A stretch of DNA of 64,000 nt from Bin5 sp965208965 (GCA_965208965.1 OZ242384.1:1240001-1304000), one strand, 5' to 3'; positions 6,941 through 16,041 are shown, counted from the stretch's first letter. The notes: generated by a model not told the origin, from the letters alone. Numbers and translations: made by a program.

Positions 6941-8500
6941 TCAGGCCGGTTCTTTCGTCATCTCGCCTTTATCGGCGGCCGCTGCGTTCAGAGTTGCTGC
7001 GGCTTTGTCCTGCGCCATCTCGGCTACGCTCTTGGTGTGCAGGCGCGCCGCTCCCGTCCAACCATCCCGCAGCTGGGCACGGGTATTGTTGCGCTCAGCC
7101 TCTTCCAACCGGGCCTGCGCCGCGGGAACATGCTCCTGGTACTGGGGCAGCCAGCGCGCCTGCGCCACCAGCATCTCATCGGTCATCTGCCAGATCTCTT
7201 CGGGGTTGCAGACGGCCGCGGTGAGGGGATCGTGCAACATGGCCTGCTTGAGCAGCATGACATCGCCGTGGATGGCCGCCTCGACCGCCATGCGCTGCAC
7301 CTGGACGCTGGCGGCACACGTCGCGGCGCAGGCCAGGGGCAGGTCTCCGACGACGGGCATGTTCATTCCGTTTTTGTCCACGTACCCGGGGATCTCGATG
7401 CAGCAACCGTCGGGCAGGTTGGTGATGTGGCCCTGGTTGATGACATTGAAGTGGCCGCGGTAAGGACGCCCCGTTTCCAATCCTTCGATGATATAGGAGC
7501 CGTGTTCCTCGCTGCGCCGGTCGGGCGCGATGGTGGGCGGCTCCTGCTTCATCCAGTTGGGGAAATCGGTCTCGAACCAGTTGCGGCCTTCGGTGCAGAC
7601 GCGCAGGTAGCCGCCGGTCTCGCCGTTAATCCAGCGGGAGAGGTCGATCCAGTCGTTGATCTCATCGGGGCGCTTGCGGTACCAGGGCACATATTCGCTC
7701 ACGTGGCCATTGGATTCGGTGGTGTAGTAGCCGAAGCGGCGGATCATGTCGATGCGCAGCTTTTCGGTGGTGGGATATTCCGGGTGGCCCTCGAACAGCT
7801 CCAGCATGCGCGGCGCCATATCCATCTCCCGCCACTGCACCTGGGTATACCAAGTCTGGTGGTTGATGCCGGCGCAGATAATATCGACCTCATCGCGGTG
7901 CACCGATTCATCGGCCGCGATCAGCCCCTCCCGCTTGGCCCACTCCTCGATGCAGCGGGTAATCTGCCAGTGGCCGCCCTGCACGCCGTGGCAGAGGCCG
8001 ACCGTGCGCACGCCGCCATACTGGTTGCAGGCCCAGACGTTCATCGCCATCGGATTGGAATAGTTGAGGAAGAGGGCATCGGGCTTGGCAACGGCGCGGA
8101 TGTCAGCGCAGACGTCGAGCAGGGCCGGGATGGTGCGCTGACCGTACATGATGCCGCCGGCGCAGATGGTGTCGCCGACGCACTGGTCGATGCCGTACTT
8201 GAGGGGGATATCGATGTCGAGCTGGAAGGCGTCGAGCCCGCCCTGGCGCACGACCGAAATCACATAGTCGGCGTCGGTGATCGCTTCGCGGCGGTCGGTT
8301 GTGGGCGTTATGGTGGCGGGCAGCTCGTTGGCGTCGATGTCCCGCTGCGCCAGCTGCATCACCATGTCGAGATTGCCGGCGTTGATGTCCATAAAGGCGA
8401 AGTGGGTGCCGGCCAACTCGGGCACGGCGAGAATGTCGTGCATCAGCTTACGGGTGAAGCCGATGGAACCGGCCCCGATCATTGCGATTTTTATCGGCAT
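6941..8500 (-). CDS. Glycoside hydrolase family 4 (alpha-galactosidase/glucuronidase type)
   Basis: The 519-residue protein has the NAD-binding motif IAMIGAGSIGFTRKLMHDIL at the N-terminus, NYSNPMAMNVWA, the metal-binding Cys/His pair in GLCHGVQGGHWQI and GINHQTWY. These are GH4 hallmarks; such enzymes cleave glycosides by an NAD+- and Mn2+-dependent oxidation-elimination. The ATG at 8498-8500 has AAGGAG 9 bases upstream; the longer frame from 8527 was rejected. Association with a GH36 enzyme and a sugar importer supports alpha-galactoside breakdown. Whether it acts on galactosides, glucosides or glucuronides cannot be decided here. Confidence 0.88.
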   Translation of the reverse strand: MPIKIAMIGAGSIGFTRKLMHDILAVPELAGTHFAFMDINAGNLDMVMQLAQRDIDANELPATITPTTDRREAITDADYVISVVRQGGLDAFQLDIDIPLKYGIDQCVGDTICAGGIMYGQRTIPALLDVCADIRAVAKPDALFLNYSNPMAMNVWACNQYGGVRTVGLCHGVQGGHWQITRCIEEWAKREGLIAADESVHRDEVDIICAGINHQTWYTQVQWREMDMAPRMLELFEGHPEYPTTEKLRIDMIRRFGYYTTESNGHVSEYVPWYRKRPDEINDWIDLSRWINGETGGYLRVCTEGRNWFETDFPNWMKQEPPTIAPDRRSEEHGSYIIEGLETGRPYRGHFNVINQGHITNLPDGCCIEIPGYVDKNGMNMPVVGDLPLACAATCAASVQVQRMAVEAAIHGDVMLLKQAMLHDPLTAAVCNPEEIWQMTDEMLVAQARWLPQYQEHVPAAQARLEEAERNNTRAQLRDGWTGAARLHTKSVAEMAQDKAAATLNAAAADKGEMTKEPA

Positions 8501-8815
8501 GAACTGGTTCTCCTTGTGGCCTGACACGCTGCTTGGTGCCTGTCGCCCGGCCTGGGTTGCGCGAAGGCATTGAAGGGTGCGGCTTTCTGGCAGTGCGCTC
8601 TGCTATCAGTACACTCTAGAATACGACAATTGAAGGGTGCGGGTTGCTGACAGTGCGCTCAGTAATCAGTGCATTCCATTATACGACAATTGAAGGGAAC
8701 CCCCACAGAGGAGAGGCGTCCTGGCGAGGAGGTATTGTTCAACAGTCTGGGGCTTGGCGATACGGGCGCAGAGCGACGAGGAGCGGCCTTCCTGGCCCCT
8801 CGTCTGCGCGCAGTG
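8501..8815. repeat. Intergenic region with a 60-bp direct repeat (two copies plus remnant)
   Basis: Two copies of a 60-base unit lie head to tail at 8570-8629 and 8630-8689, followed by the first 8 bases of a third (8690-8697). The units share TTGAAGGGTGCGG, CAGTGCGCTC and ATACGACAAT and differ at about a dozen positions. Each carries CAGTGCGCTC about one turn before an ATCAGT motif. The array sits 70-190 bp upstream of the GH4 start, so it may be regulatory. The rest of the region shows no gene. Confidence 0.75.
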
Positions 8816-9571
8816 TCAGCGTGTAAAGAGGTTGCGCCGCACGTAGCGGCCGTCGTCGGAGGCGAGGAAGGCCAGGGCCTCGCCGACGCCTTCGGGGTCC
8901 CCCAGACGGGAGCGGGCGTCTTCAAGATCGAACGCCTGGCCCTGGGCCTCTGCCGACTCGCGCATCTGCCGCAGTTTCAGTTCGGTCTCGATGCCGCCGG
9001 GGCAGACGACGTTGACGCGTATGCCCTTGGGCGCCAGGTGATTTTCCAGCGTCATTCCCATCCCATTGACCGCGCCTTTGCTGGTTCCGTAGGCGATCGA
9101 AGAGCTGCCGCCGGTCACGCCCGCGCCCGAGCCGACCAGCAGGATCACACCCTTTTCGCTGGCCTCGAGCAGGGGGTAGGCCTCCTTTACGCAGAGGAAG
9201 ACACCGCGCACGTTGACCGCGATCACGTCGTCGAAGACGTCGACGGGGAAAGCGTCCGGCATCAGATTGGGGCCCCGCAGGACACCGGCGGAGCAGATGA
9301 GGACGTCGAGGCGGCCGTGGCGCTCCTTCACTTCGGCGAAGACCCGCTGCGCGTCCTCGTGACAGCGCACGTCGAGCCTGTCATAACGGGCTTTGTGGCC
9401 CCCGGCCTGCAGAGAGGCTGCGAGCGCTGCGCCGGTCTCGTCCTTGATGTCGGTGATGATCACCTCGGCCCCGCGTTGCGCGCACAGCTGCGCGGCCGCG
9501 CCGCCGATACCCTGCGCGCCGCCGGTGATGAGGATGACCTTGTTTTCAACGTTTGCCGCGGTCGATGTCAT
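8816..9571 (-). CDS. Short-chain dehydrogenase/reductase
   Basis: The 251-residue classical SDR has the TGGAQGIG cofactor loop, DRLDV, CSAG (in place of NNAG), the catalytic Ser in LLVGSGAG, YGTSK (Tyr and Lys of the active site) and VNVVCPGGIETE. It likely oxidises or reduces a sugar or polyol with NAD(P). It sits between the GH36 and GH4 genes of the alpha-galactoside locus; a galactose-type dehydrogenase role is only an inference. The end reads YVRRNLFTR where family members usually have a YVRG-type turn. Confidence 0.88.
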   Translation of the reverse strand: MTSTAANVENKVILITGGAQGIGGAAAQLCAQRGAEVIITDIKDETGAALAASLQAGGHKARYDRLDVRCHEDAQRVFAEVKERHGRLDVLICSAGVLRGPNLMPDAFPVDVFDDVIAVNVRGVFLCVKEAYPLLEASEKGVILLVGSGAGVTGGSSSIAYGTSKGAVNGMGMTLENHLAPKGIRVNVVCPGGIETELKLRQMRESAEAQGQAFDLEDARSRLGDPEGVGEALAFLASDDGRYVRRNLFTR

Positions 9572-9623
9572 AGTCGGTTGCCTGTAAAGGTTGTGAATGA
9601 ATGGTGGTATGTCTGTAGAGGAA

Positions 9624-9660
9624 ACGGGAGGAGAAACCAGAAACTGACTTCTCCTCCCGT
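9624..9660 (-). terminator. Hairpin downstream of the GH36 gene
   Basis: Perfect 12-base arms ACGGGAGGAGAA (9624-9635) and TTCTCCTCCCGT (9649-9660) flank a 13-base loop, 17 bases after the GH36 stop on the minus strand. The following TTTCC is a weak U-tract, so it may attenuate rather than fully stop transcription. Confidence 0.6.
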
Positions 9661-9676
9661 AGTGTTCAGTTCTCGT

Positions 9677-11524
9677 TCAGTCCATGCTGAGGCTGGCGCT
9701 CCCCGGAGTATCGGCATTGAACTCCATTGTAACAGAGCGGCCGCCGTCGCTGAAGATCACCTGCGCGTATTCGTCGGCGCTGGCCGGCTGGCCGGTGGGG
9801 CGCCGGTAGTCGCCCAGCAGGAGCTCCCGGTAGGCCTTGTAATCTGCGACCGCGGCGCGATAGCGCTCGAAATCGGCGGCGGGCGCCTCCCACAGTTTCC
9901 CGCTGTAGCCGAAGCCGCCGGCGGCGTGGGAGAGGTAGTCGTAGGTGGTGAAGTCATGGCGCTGCTGGCAGATGTTGGTGTTGGCGTAGTTGCCGGGCAG
10001 GACTGTGTTCAGGCCGTGCTGCAGGGCGCGGATAATCGCCGAGTGGGTGGTGTGATCGTTCATCCAGAAGCTGTGGCCGCGGCGCACTGTGCCCAATTCG
10101 ATCCGATGGCCGCCGCTGGCGCACTGTTCAATGAAGAGCTCCGGGCACGCCTCCAGAATGTCGTCCAGCACCTGGTAGAGGCCCTGCACGTGCTGGACCT
10201 GGCGCCAGCCGATCTCGCCGGCCGGCACGCCCTCCTCCCAGTTCGAGCGCGGGTCCTGGTTATAGTCCCAGCGAATCCAGCGCACGCCCCACTCCTCGTA
10301 GGCGCGCACGATCCGGTCCAGCCACCACTGGCGCACCTCGGGCAGGCCCAGGTTGATGAGGGCGAATTCGGGGTGCTGAAAGGGGAAGGCGGGCAGCATG
10401 ACCGGCGGCCGTTCGGGCGTCTCCCAGAACCAGTCCGGATGGTCGCGGTAGATTTCGCTGTCCTTGTTGGCCCACTCCGGCTCGAACCAGGTGCCGTATT
10501 TCAGCCCCTTGGCGCGCACATAGTCGGCGAATGGCGCGATGCCGTTGGGAAATTTTTTGGGATCGCCTTCGCTCCAGTTGCCGATGCCGTCGCGGAAATC
10601 GCCGGCGAACCAGCCGCCGTCCACGCAGAAGTACTCCAGGCCGGCCGCGGCGGAGGCGTCGACCGCGGGCCTGAGACTCTGGTCGGAGTAGTCATTGGAA
10701 AAGGCGAACCAGTGATTGAAGGTGGCCGGGGGCAGGACCTCTTCGCCGCCCAAGGGAGGCATGACATGGCGGCGGATGTGACGACGCAGGGCGTTGCCGC
10801 CGTCATCGAGATCGCCGTCGAAGGCTGTCAGGAGGACACGGGGCAGCGGCAGTGACTGGCCCGGCTGCAGATGCAGCGCCAGACCCCAAAGACCGGCCTG
10901 CAGGCGCACCGGCCAGGCTGTATCGGGGTCGTTGACCTCGCGCGTCTCCTGCGCCAGACTCATGCGCCAGAGACCGGACCATTCGAGAAAGAGCGCAACG
11001 CCCTCGCTGCGCCGCTCGTCGCAGATGATGGCGCAGGGCAGATGGCCGTCGGAAGGACGGCCGCCTTCGCCCGCCATGATGGCCAGGGGGGCATAGACCT
11101 GCGGCGTCTTCAGGAGTTGGCGGTCGACGATGGCAAAGTCGTGGGGTGGGAAGAAGTTGGCCAGAAACTGCACGCCGTTGACCTGGCGGACCCATGGCTC
11201 GCCGAAGGCCGGCTGGAGAAGAAGATCCAGGTCCCAGGTTAGACATTCGCTCAGGTTTTGCAGCGGCCGGCTGCCCCGGTTGGTGAGCGTGCCCCAGCAT
11301 TCGACCGCGCGGGTGCCGGCAAAGAAGCGCATGTGCCACTGGACTTCGGCGCCGTCGCCGGTACGGGCCGTCAGGACGTGCTCTGAGTTGCCGGCGCTCT
11401 CTATCCCGGCCACGTGCCAGGCCTCGGGCGCGATGCCGGTGATGCCAAAGGGGACGGCCGTCCCGTCTGCGGCGATATTGGGGAGCTGCAGCTGCTCGCG
11501 CAGGATCTGAAACCAGTTGCTCAT
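9677..11524 (-). CDS. Alpha-galactosidase, glycoside hydrolase family 36
   Basis: The 615-residue GH36/GH-D enzyme has an N-terminal beta-sandwich and a TIM barrel. The nucleophile is Asp420 in WIRWDYNQDP and the acid/base is Asp490 in SFWMNDHTTH; the segments FCVDGGWF, GTWFEPEWAN and IEQCASGGHRIELG are also typical. It should release terminal alpha-galactose from melibiose, raffinose or related glycans in the cytoplasm (no signal peptide). The ATG at 11522-11524 has AAGGAG upstream. The longer frame to 11605 reads through the intergenic palindromic element and was rejected. It lies directly downstream of the binding-protein gene, fitting an importer-hydrolase operon. Confidence 0.93.
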   Translation of the reverse strand: MSNWFQILREQLQLPNIAADGTAVPFGITGIAPEAWHVAGIESAGNSEHVLTARTGDGAEVQWHMRFFAGTRAVECWGTLTNRGSRPLQNLSECLTWDLDLLLQPAFGEPWVRQVNGVQFLANFFPPHDFAIVDRQLLKTPQVYAPLAIMAGEGGRPSDGHLPCAIICDERRSEGVALFLEWSGLWRMSLAQETREVNDPDTAWPVRLQAGLWGLALHLQPGQSLPLPRVLLTAFDGDLDDGGNALRRHIRRHVMPPLGGEEVLPPATFNHWFAFSNDYSDQSLRPAVDASAAAGLEYFCVDGGWFAGDFRDGIGNWSEGDPKKFPNGIAPFADYVRAKGLKYGTWFEPEWANKDSEIYRDHPDWFWETPERPPVMLPAFPFQHPEFALINLGLPEVRQWWLDRIVRAYEEWGVRWIRWDYNQDPRSNWEEGVPAGEIGWRQVQHVQGLYQVLDDILEACPELFIEQCASGGHRIELGTVRRGHSFWMNDHTTHSAIIRALQHGLNTVLPGNYANTNICQQRHDFTTYDYLSHAAGGFGYSGKLWEAPAADFERYRAAVADYKAYRELLLGDYRRPTGQPASADEYAQVIFSDGGRSVTMEFNADTPGSASLSMD

Positions 11525-11554
11525 GTTTGACTCCTTGGTGGGGACGGGCCGGGG

Positions 11555-11600
11555 AGAGAGTGAAGAGGCGAGAGGGGTGAGAACTGAGTTCTCACCCCTC
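11555..11600 (-). repeat. Palindromic CT/GA element and hairpin after the binding-protein gene
   Basis: Arms GAGGGGTGAGAA (11572-11583) and TTCTCACCCCTC (11589-11600) form a perfect hairpin 13 bases past the binding-protein stop on the minus strand. The reverse strand continues GCCTCTTCACTCTCTCC, the core of the dispersed element also found at 3525-3575, 3774-3811, 25635-25671 and 44248-44284. Confidence 0.7.
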
Positions 11601-11612
11601 TTCATAGATGGA

Positions 11613-12962
11613 TCACCACTGGTAGCCGGTGTCTTCGCGGAAGCTCTGCACCTTTGCGGTCAGGTCCTCGTCGAGGCGAGCGGCCATTTCTTCGACGCCG
11701 ATTGCGCCGAGAGAGAGCTCCTCCAACGCCGGGAAGAAGATATTGTCCATGGCGTATTTGGTGCCCACCGGTCCGATCCAGACCCAGTCCTGGACGGTGG
11801 CCAGGGCGGGCTGCAGGAACTTGGCCTCGTCGGTGGAGTACCACTCGTGGTCGAGCAGCGTATAGACACAGGGCAGCGAGTGCTGCGACTGGAGCCACTG
11901 GATCATGATGTCATCATCGTTGAGGTAGTCGATGAATTCGAGAGCCCTCTCAGGATTCTCGGTTGCGGCGTTGACGTTGAGCCCCCAGCCGCCTTCGCCG
12001 ACGACGACGGGATCGGCGCCGTCGATGCCGGGCCGCATGGAGAAGCCGAAGGTGCCTTCGGGGAAGGCGGTCGCGGCATAGGGAATGTAATCGAGCCAGA
12101 TGCCGCCCATGGCCATACGCCCTTCAGCCAGGCCGAGGAAGACTACGGGCAGATCGGGCGAATCGACCTCGTGGGTGAAGATGGGATCGTAGAAAAGTTC
12201 AGTGAGGGCGCGGATGCCTTCGGGCGTGTTGACATTCCACTCACCGGTTTCTTCGTTGAGATAGGTGCCACCCTGTTCATAGATGGCGCCGCAGAGATAC
12301 TGGATGTTGTGAGAGTTGCGCATGGAGAGACCGGCAACAGTGATGTTGCCGCCGTCGTCGGTTTGGGTCAAGGTCTTGGCGTCCTGCCAGACATCATCCC
12401 AGTGGGTGTAGGTCGGGGGCGGCTCCATGCCGGCCTCTTGCCAGAGGTCGAGGTTGGTGATGAAGCCGATACCCGGCGTGTTGTTGTGAAGCGGAATGCC
12501 GTACACCTCGCCCTGGTAGGTGTAGTAGTCCATGACAGCGGGGAAGAAGCGATCTTTGATTGTTCCCATGCCGCCGAGCGTTTCGGTGATGGGGAGCAGC
12601 TGGTTGGTGGCGATGAACGATGCCGCGCCGGCGCCGTGGATCGAGAGGAGGTCGCCGGCGGTGCCTGCGCTGAGGCCGGCAGCGAAGGTGGTCAAGGGGT
12701 CGGTCTGCGGGGCGACGGTGATCATGAGATCGGTGGTTGTCTCGTTGAACTGGTCGGCCAGCATGTTCCAGGCGAAGTCATGCGGCGGGTACTGCATGGA
12801 CCAGAGGCTCAGTTCGGTCATAGCTGCATCCGGAGCGGCTTCTCCTCCGCCGTCGGCGGCAGGTTCGGCGGGCGCGGGTGCGCAGGCGGCCAGGGCGGCT
12901 GCAGCGCCGAAGCCGGCGGACAGCTTGAGCATCTGGCGGCGTGTCGGTTGACTCTTGTTCAT
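11613..12962 (-). CDS. Sugar ABC transporter substrate-binding lipoprotein (alpha-galactoside locus)
   Basis: The 449-residue extracellular binding protein begins MNKSQPTRRQMLKLSAGFGA, a Tat-like twin-arginine leader, with the lipobox LAAC before Cys33. It then has the acidic linker and the SBP_bac_1 fold (LSLWSMQYPPHDFAWNMLADQFNE, GIPLHNNTPGIGFITNLDLWQEAGME, MAMGGIWLDYIP). It should capture an oligosaccharide outside the membrane and pass it to the two permeases encoded upstream. The ATG at 12960-12962 follows AGGAGAGG; the frame to 13022 was rejected. A hairpin follows its stop. Neighbouring GH36 and GH4 genes suggest an alpha-galactoside ligand. Confidence 0.93.
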   Translation of the reverse strand: MNKSQPTRRQMLKLSAGFGAAAALAACAPAPAEPAADGGGEAAPDAAMTELSLWSMQYPPHDFAWNMLADQFNETTTDLMITVAPQTDPLTTFAAGLSAGTAGDLLSIHGAGAASFIATNQLLPITETLGGMGTIKDRFFPAVMDYYTYQGEVYGIPLHNNTPGIGFITNLDLWQEAGMEPPPTYTHWDDVWQDAKTLTQTDDGGNITVAGLSMRNSHNIQYLCGAIYEQGGTYLNEETGEWNVNTPEGIRALTELFYDPIFTHEVDSPDLPVVFLGLAEGRMAMGGIWLDYIPYAATAFPEGTFGFSMRPGIDGADPVVVGEGGWGLNVNAATENPERALEFIDYLNDDDIMIQWLQSQHSLPCVYTLLDHEWYSTDEAKFLQPALATVQDWVWIGPVGTKYAMDNIFFPALEELSLGAIGVEEMAARLDEDLTAKVQSFREDTGYQW

Positions 12963-13073
12963 GATCCTCTCCTGTTCTCCATTTGTGGTGAAAGAGTTTG
13001 TTTCCATACGGTGAAACTTCACGAACCTACAATGGAATTGCTGGAAATATGGGCGCCGGCCGAAGTTCTGCGA

Positions 13074-13952
13074 TCAGTACTTGAGACCGGTAAGGGTGAC
13101 GCCGCGCACGAAGCGTGTCTGAAAGAATGAGTAGAAGACAACGACGGGAACGACGGTGATGACGGCGCCGGTGAGAAACAGGTCGTAGCGCGGCCGGCTG
13201 GACCAGCCAAGCAGGTGCGCCAGACCCAGGGGGAGCGTCCGCATATTCTCATCATAGACGATCACCAGGGGCCAGATGTAGGAGTCCCAATTGGCGAGGA
13301 AGCTGAAGATCGCCAGTGCGCTGAGGGCGGAGACCGACAGCGGCAGGACGATGTGGCGGTAGATCCACCAGTTTGATGCGCCGTCGATGCGTCCGGCGTC
13401 GAGCAGTTCGGAAGGAAGGCCTTCCATGAACTGGCGCAGGAGGAAGATGCCGAAGGCGCTGACGCAGACAGGGATGATGAGGGCCTGATAGGTGTCGGCC
13501 CAGCCAAGGTTGCTGACGAGGCGGAAAAGGGGGAGAAGCGTGACCGCAGGCGGCACCATGAGTGTGCTCAGAATGATGGTAAAGATGAACTCTTTGGCGG
13601 GAAATTCAAATTTGGCGAAGACAAAACCGGCAATCGAACTCGTGAATAGAATGAGCAGCACGGAAGGCAGCGCCACGACAATGCTGTTGAAGAAGTAGCG
13701 GTCGAAGGCCTGTTCGCTCAGGATCAGGATATAGCTGGCAACGGTGGGGGCTTTGGGCAGGAAGGTGGGGGGCTTGGCGATGATTTCCGACGCCGACTTG
13801 AAGGAGGCCAGTACCATCCAGAACATGGCGCCGAAAGCGATGAAGGCAGAAAAAGCCAGGATACAGTGCGTGGCGAGCGAAATGAGATATTCGCGTAACT
13901 GTATCCAGGAATCAGACCTTATTCCACCGGACTGCCGGCTGACTTCGGTCAT
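13074..13952 (-). CDS. CUT1 sugar ABC transporter permease, MalG/UgpE type
   Basis: The 292-residue permease has six predicted membrane spans starting near residue 28 and the EAA loop ELLDAGRIDGASNWWIYRHIVLP, which docks the ATPase. The ending TRFVRGVTLTGLKY is typical of MalG/UgpE-type subunits. It pairs with the permease encoded at 14013-14924 and the binding protein at 11613-12962. No ATPase gene is present in the locus. Confidence 0.93.
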   Translation of the reverse strand: MTEVSRQSGGIRSDSWIQLREYLISLATHCILAFSAFIAFGAMFWMVLASFKSASEIIAKPPTFLPKAPTVASYILILSEQAFDRYFFNSIVVALPSVLLILFTSSIAGFVFAKFEFPAKEFIFTIILSTLMVPPAVTLLPLFRLVSNLGWADTYQALIIPVCVSAFGIFLLRQFMEGLPSELLDAGRIDGASNWWIYRHIVLPLSVSALSALAIFSFLANWDSYIWPLVIVYDENMRTLPLGLAHLLGWSSRPRYDLFLTGAVITVVPVVVFYSFFQTRFVRGVTLTGLKY

Positions 13953-14012
13953 GGCAATCGCCTTTTCCTTCAGCCTTGCGTTGATCTTGTTGCGCCGGCC
14001 GCGACTGTCAAC

Positions 14013-14924
14013 TCAGTCATAGAGTGAGCGGAACAGACGCAGCTGCAGCACCGTAACCGTGAGAATAACCACAAACATAAGGAATGAAACGGCGCAGGCG
14101 TAGCCCATGCGGTAGTTGTTGGCGCCCAATCCATAGTTATAAACGAGGAGGCTGGGCATGAGCGTGCTGTCGGCGGGCCCACCGCCGGTCATGACTTGCA
14201 CCATGGTGAAGTGCTGGACACCGTCGATGACAATCAGGACGAGAACCAGAATAAGCGCATTCTTCAACAGGGGGATGGTGACGCGCCACAGCGTCTGCAG
14301 ACGCGTCGCGCCGTCCACTTTGGCCGCCTCGTAGTAGTCCTGGGGGATGTCGAGCAGCCCGGCCAGGAAGATCACCGCGGCATAGCCGTATGTCTTCCAG
14401 ACGTCGGCGACGGCGACGCTGTAAATGGCCTGGGCGGTGCTACGGATAAAGCTCTGGGGCGGGATTTCGACGAGGCTGAGCAGGTAGTTGATGAGGCCGA
14501 GGCGGGGGTCGTAGAGCCAGAGAAAGAGCATGGCTACGGCGACCTGGGAGATGACGACGGGCATGAAGATAAAGAAGAGGTAGAGATTGCGCCCGCGGCG
14601 CAGACGTTCGAGAAGGAGGGCCAGCCCAAGCGAAATGAGGATATTGAGGACGCCCTTGGTCAGGACGAATTTGAATACGTTGCTCATCGACATCATGAAA
14701 CGGCGGTCGTCGAGAAGGTTGATGTAGTTTTTGAGGCCCGTAAACCTGGCCAGGCTGGGGTCAAGGGTGTGGACGTTGGTAAAACTGGCGCCGAGGGCGT
14801 AGAGGATGGGGCCAAAGGAGAAGATGCAGAACCAGAGCAGGATGGGGGTGAGGACGGCTATGACAAAGCCGTACCTGCTCCAGAATCTGGCCCATCGTCT
14901 CTCACGGAGATTGGTTGCTGCCAT
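14013..14924 (-). CDS. CUT1 sugar ABC transporter permease, MalF/UgpA type
   Basis: The 303-residue permease has a charged N-terminus, six or so spans and the EAA loop DYYEAAKVDGATRLQTLWRVTIPLL, followed by VMTGGGPADSTLMPSLLVYNYGL, a UgpA-type signature. The ATG at 14922-14924 was chosen at the start of family homology; the 47-codon extension upstream contains no spans and reads through the promoter. It is the first gene of the alpha-galactoside operon. Confidence 0.92.
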   Translation of the reverse strand: MAATNLRERRWARFWSRYGFVIAVLTPILLWFCIFSFGPILYALGASFTNVHTLDPSLARFTGLKNYINLLDDRRFMMSMSNVFKFVLTKGVLNILISLGLALLLERLRRGRNLYLFFIFMPVVISQVAVAMLFLWLYDPRLGLINYLLSLVEIPPQSFIRSTAQAIYSVAVADVWKTYGYAAVIFLAGLLDIPQDYYEAAKVDGATRLQTLWRVTIPLLKNALILVLVLIVIDGVQHFTMVQVMTGGGPADSTLMPSLLVYNYGLGANNYRMGYACAVSFLMFVVILTVTVLQLRLFRSLYD

Positions 14925-15049
14925 GGTGAGGGGTTCTCTCTCGGCACGCAGATCGCGCGGTGCGGGCGCCAAGCGGGTGTGCAGATCGCCTCTGGTTTCC
15001 CGTATGCTGGGACCGTGCAGGAGATTTCGTATACCGGTTTGCAGTGTCA

Positions 15050-15078
15050 ATTTTGCACAAGTCACGGGCGTCTGTCAA
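15050..15078 (-). promoter_or_regulatory. Predicted promoter of the alpha-galactoside operon
   Basis: On the minus strand TTGACA (15073-15078) and CAAAAT (15050-15055) are 17 bases apart, about 130 bases upstream of the first permease start. The leader contains ACCGGT and GTATAC palindromes near 15030-15040 that could be parts of an operator. Confidence 0.5.
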
Positions 15079-15210
15079 CCGGCGGAATTTTTGGCCGGAA
15101 GCCTTGTTCGGATTGCATTCGGCGCGTCGCCGTTGTATAGTCAGGCCGCGCCGCCAAGCGCGACCATTCCTACAGCCCGAAGGCCCGCAACAGGAGAAAG
15201 GCGATCTGTC

Positions 15211-15801
15211 ATGTCCACTGACACGACCCGGTCCGGTGATGACGCGTCCAAGGCCGGCGGCCAAAGTGAAGACGCGGTCGTTGAGGCGCTGGGGCACATT
15301 CTGTCCCGCTCGGAGGCCGCGCGCAGCGCGCTGGCGACCACCCTGCGAGAGGGCGGCACGGCGGTCGGTACGATTGCCGGTGTGGACAGCCAGGCCATCG
15401 ACGAAGAAGAGCGTCCGAGCCTCGCCGGTCTGGACGAAGAAGGTGTCGTGCGGGTGCTGGTTCAGCCACTGCTCTGGGCGAGTCTGAGCCAAGGCCAGCC
15501 GAACGCGTATTTCAAAGGGCTGCCGCTGGACCGGCCGGCGGCGCTGCTGTTCGTTGCGCCGGCGGCGCGGCTGGCCGCGCTATGGCCGGAGCTGTGCCTG
15601 CGGGCGGATCAGCAGTTTACGATCATCGGCGCGACCACGCCGGGGGATCTGCGCGCCGCGACGGTTTCGGGCGGTGAGCGGCGGTTGATGTTGACGAGTT
15701 GGGATGCGCTGTTGGGGTTTGTGGAGAGAGTGGTCCGTGGGGCCGGGGATGGAGATGCGGAGGCCGGAATTCGCCAATTGCGCGACATGCTCGACCTGTA
15801 G
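15211..15801 (+). CDS. Degenerate PD-(D/E)XK-type nuclease-domain paralog (active site lost)
   Basis: The 196-residue protein aligns along its whole length with residues 1-196 of the product at 17077-18657: both start with a TDTT motif and share EALGHILS/DALGYILS, ARSAL, FVAP.ARL..LWPELC, LTSW..LL and a final RQLRDM/GQLRGL. In the partner the catalytic pattern is PD71...E86-A-K88. Here the same columns read Ser70, Gln85 and Leu87 (RPSLAGLD, VLVQPLLW), so a metal-dependent nuclease centre is not possible. The downstream QPNAYF motif is kept. It stops where the partner's duplicated C-terminal domains begin. It may be a non-catalytic subunit or a decaying copy. The ATG follows AGGAG. Confidence 0.6.
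   Translation: MSTDTTRSGDDASKAGGQSEDAVVEALGHILSRSEAARSALATTLREGGTAVGTIAGVDSQAIDEEERPSLAGLDEEGVVRVLVQPLLWASLSQGQPNAYFKGLPLDRPAALLFVAPAARLAALWPELCLRADQQFTIIGATTPGDLRAATVSGGERRLMLTSWDALLGFVERVVRGAGDGDAEAGIRQLRDMLDL
15601..15796. repeat. Direct repeat, left copy (3' part of the degenerate paralog)
   Basis: These 196 bases match 16786-16981 without gaps, with about ten differences by eye (about 95 percent identity). The two copies lie on either side of the FitA/VapC-type module. Confidence 0.85.
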
Positions 15802-15989
15802 GGCGTGGACACCTGACCACCACGACAGCACCAGTCGAGAGGCCACTACCTGGTCCATCGCTGCGCTAGATTTTGGGAATTACATACCTAAGCAACATTA
15901 GAGAGGTTAACAGCAGGCTGATCAAAGAAACCAACCATACAGTGGGACCAATCACAGAAGACCGCAGAGGCGTAGAGCCCGGTGATGTG

Positions 15990-16013
15990 ATAGCAATGCA
16001 ATCATGCTATAAT
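15990..16013 (+). promoter_or_regulatory. Promoter -10 and inverted-repeat operator of the toxin-antitoxin module
   Basis: TATAAT lies at 16008-16013, 29 bases before the antitoxin start. The inverted repeat ATAGCA (15990-15995) / TGCTAT (16005-16010) overlaps it, as expected for FitA-type autoregulation. The -35 region is weak. The stretch 15802-15989 has no gene, but 15895-15906 (ACATTAGAGAGG) repeats the leader of the gene at 17077 (17056-17067). Confidence 0.5.
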
Positions 16014-16041
16014 TGCGTGACCTGCTGAAGGGAGACTTGCT

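Noticed and set aside
8570..8697. CRISPR-like direct repeats
   Set aside because: Only two adjacent diverged copies without unique spacers.
8669..10855. A 728-residue plus-strand open frame
   Set aside because: It is antisense to the SDR and GH36 genes, whose proteins carry clear catalytic motifs. Long antisense frames are common at this GC content; similar shadows at 7037-8524, 11517-13130 and 19116-20498 were dropped for the same reason.
11525..11605. Twenty-seven-residue N-terminal extension of the GH36 protein
   Set aside because: It reads through the intergenic palindromic element, and the ATG at 11524 has an AAGGAG site.
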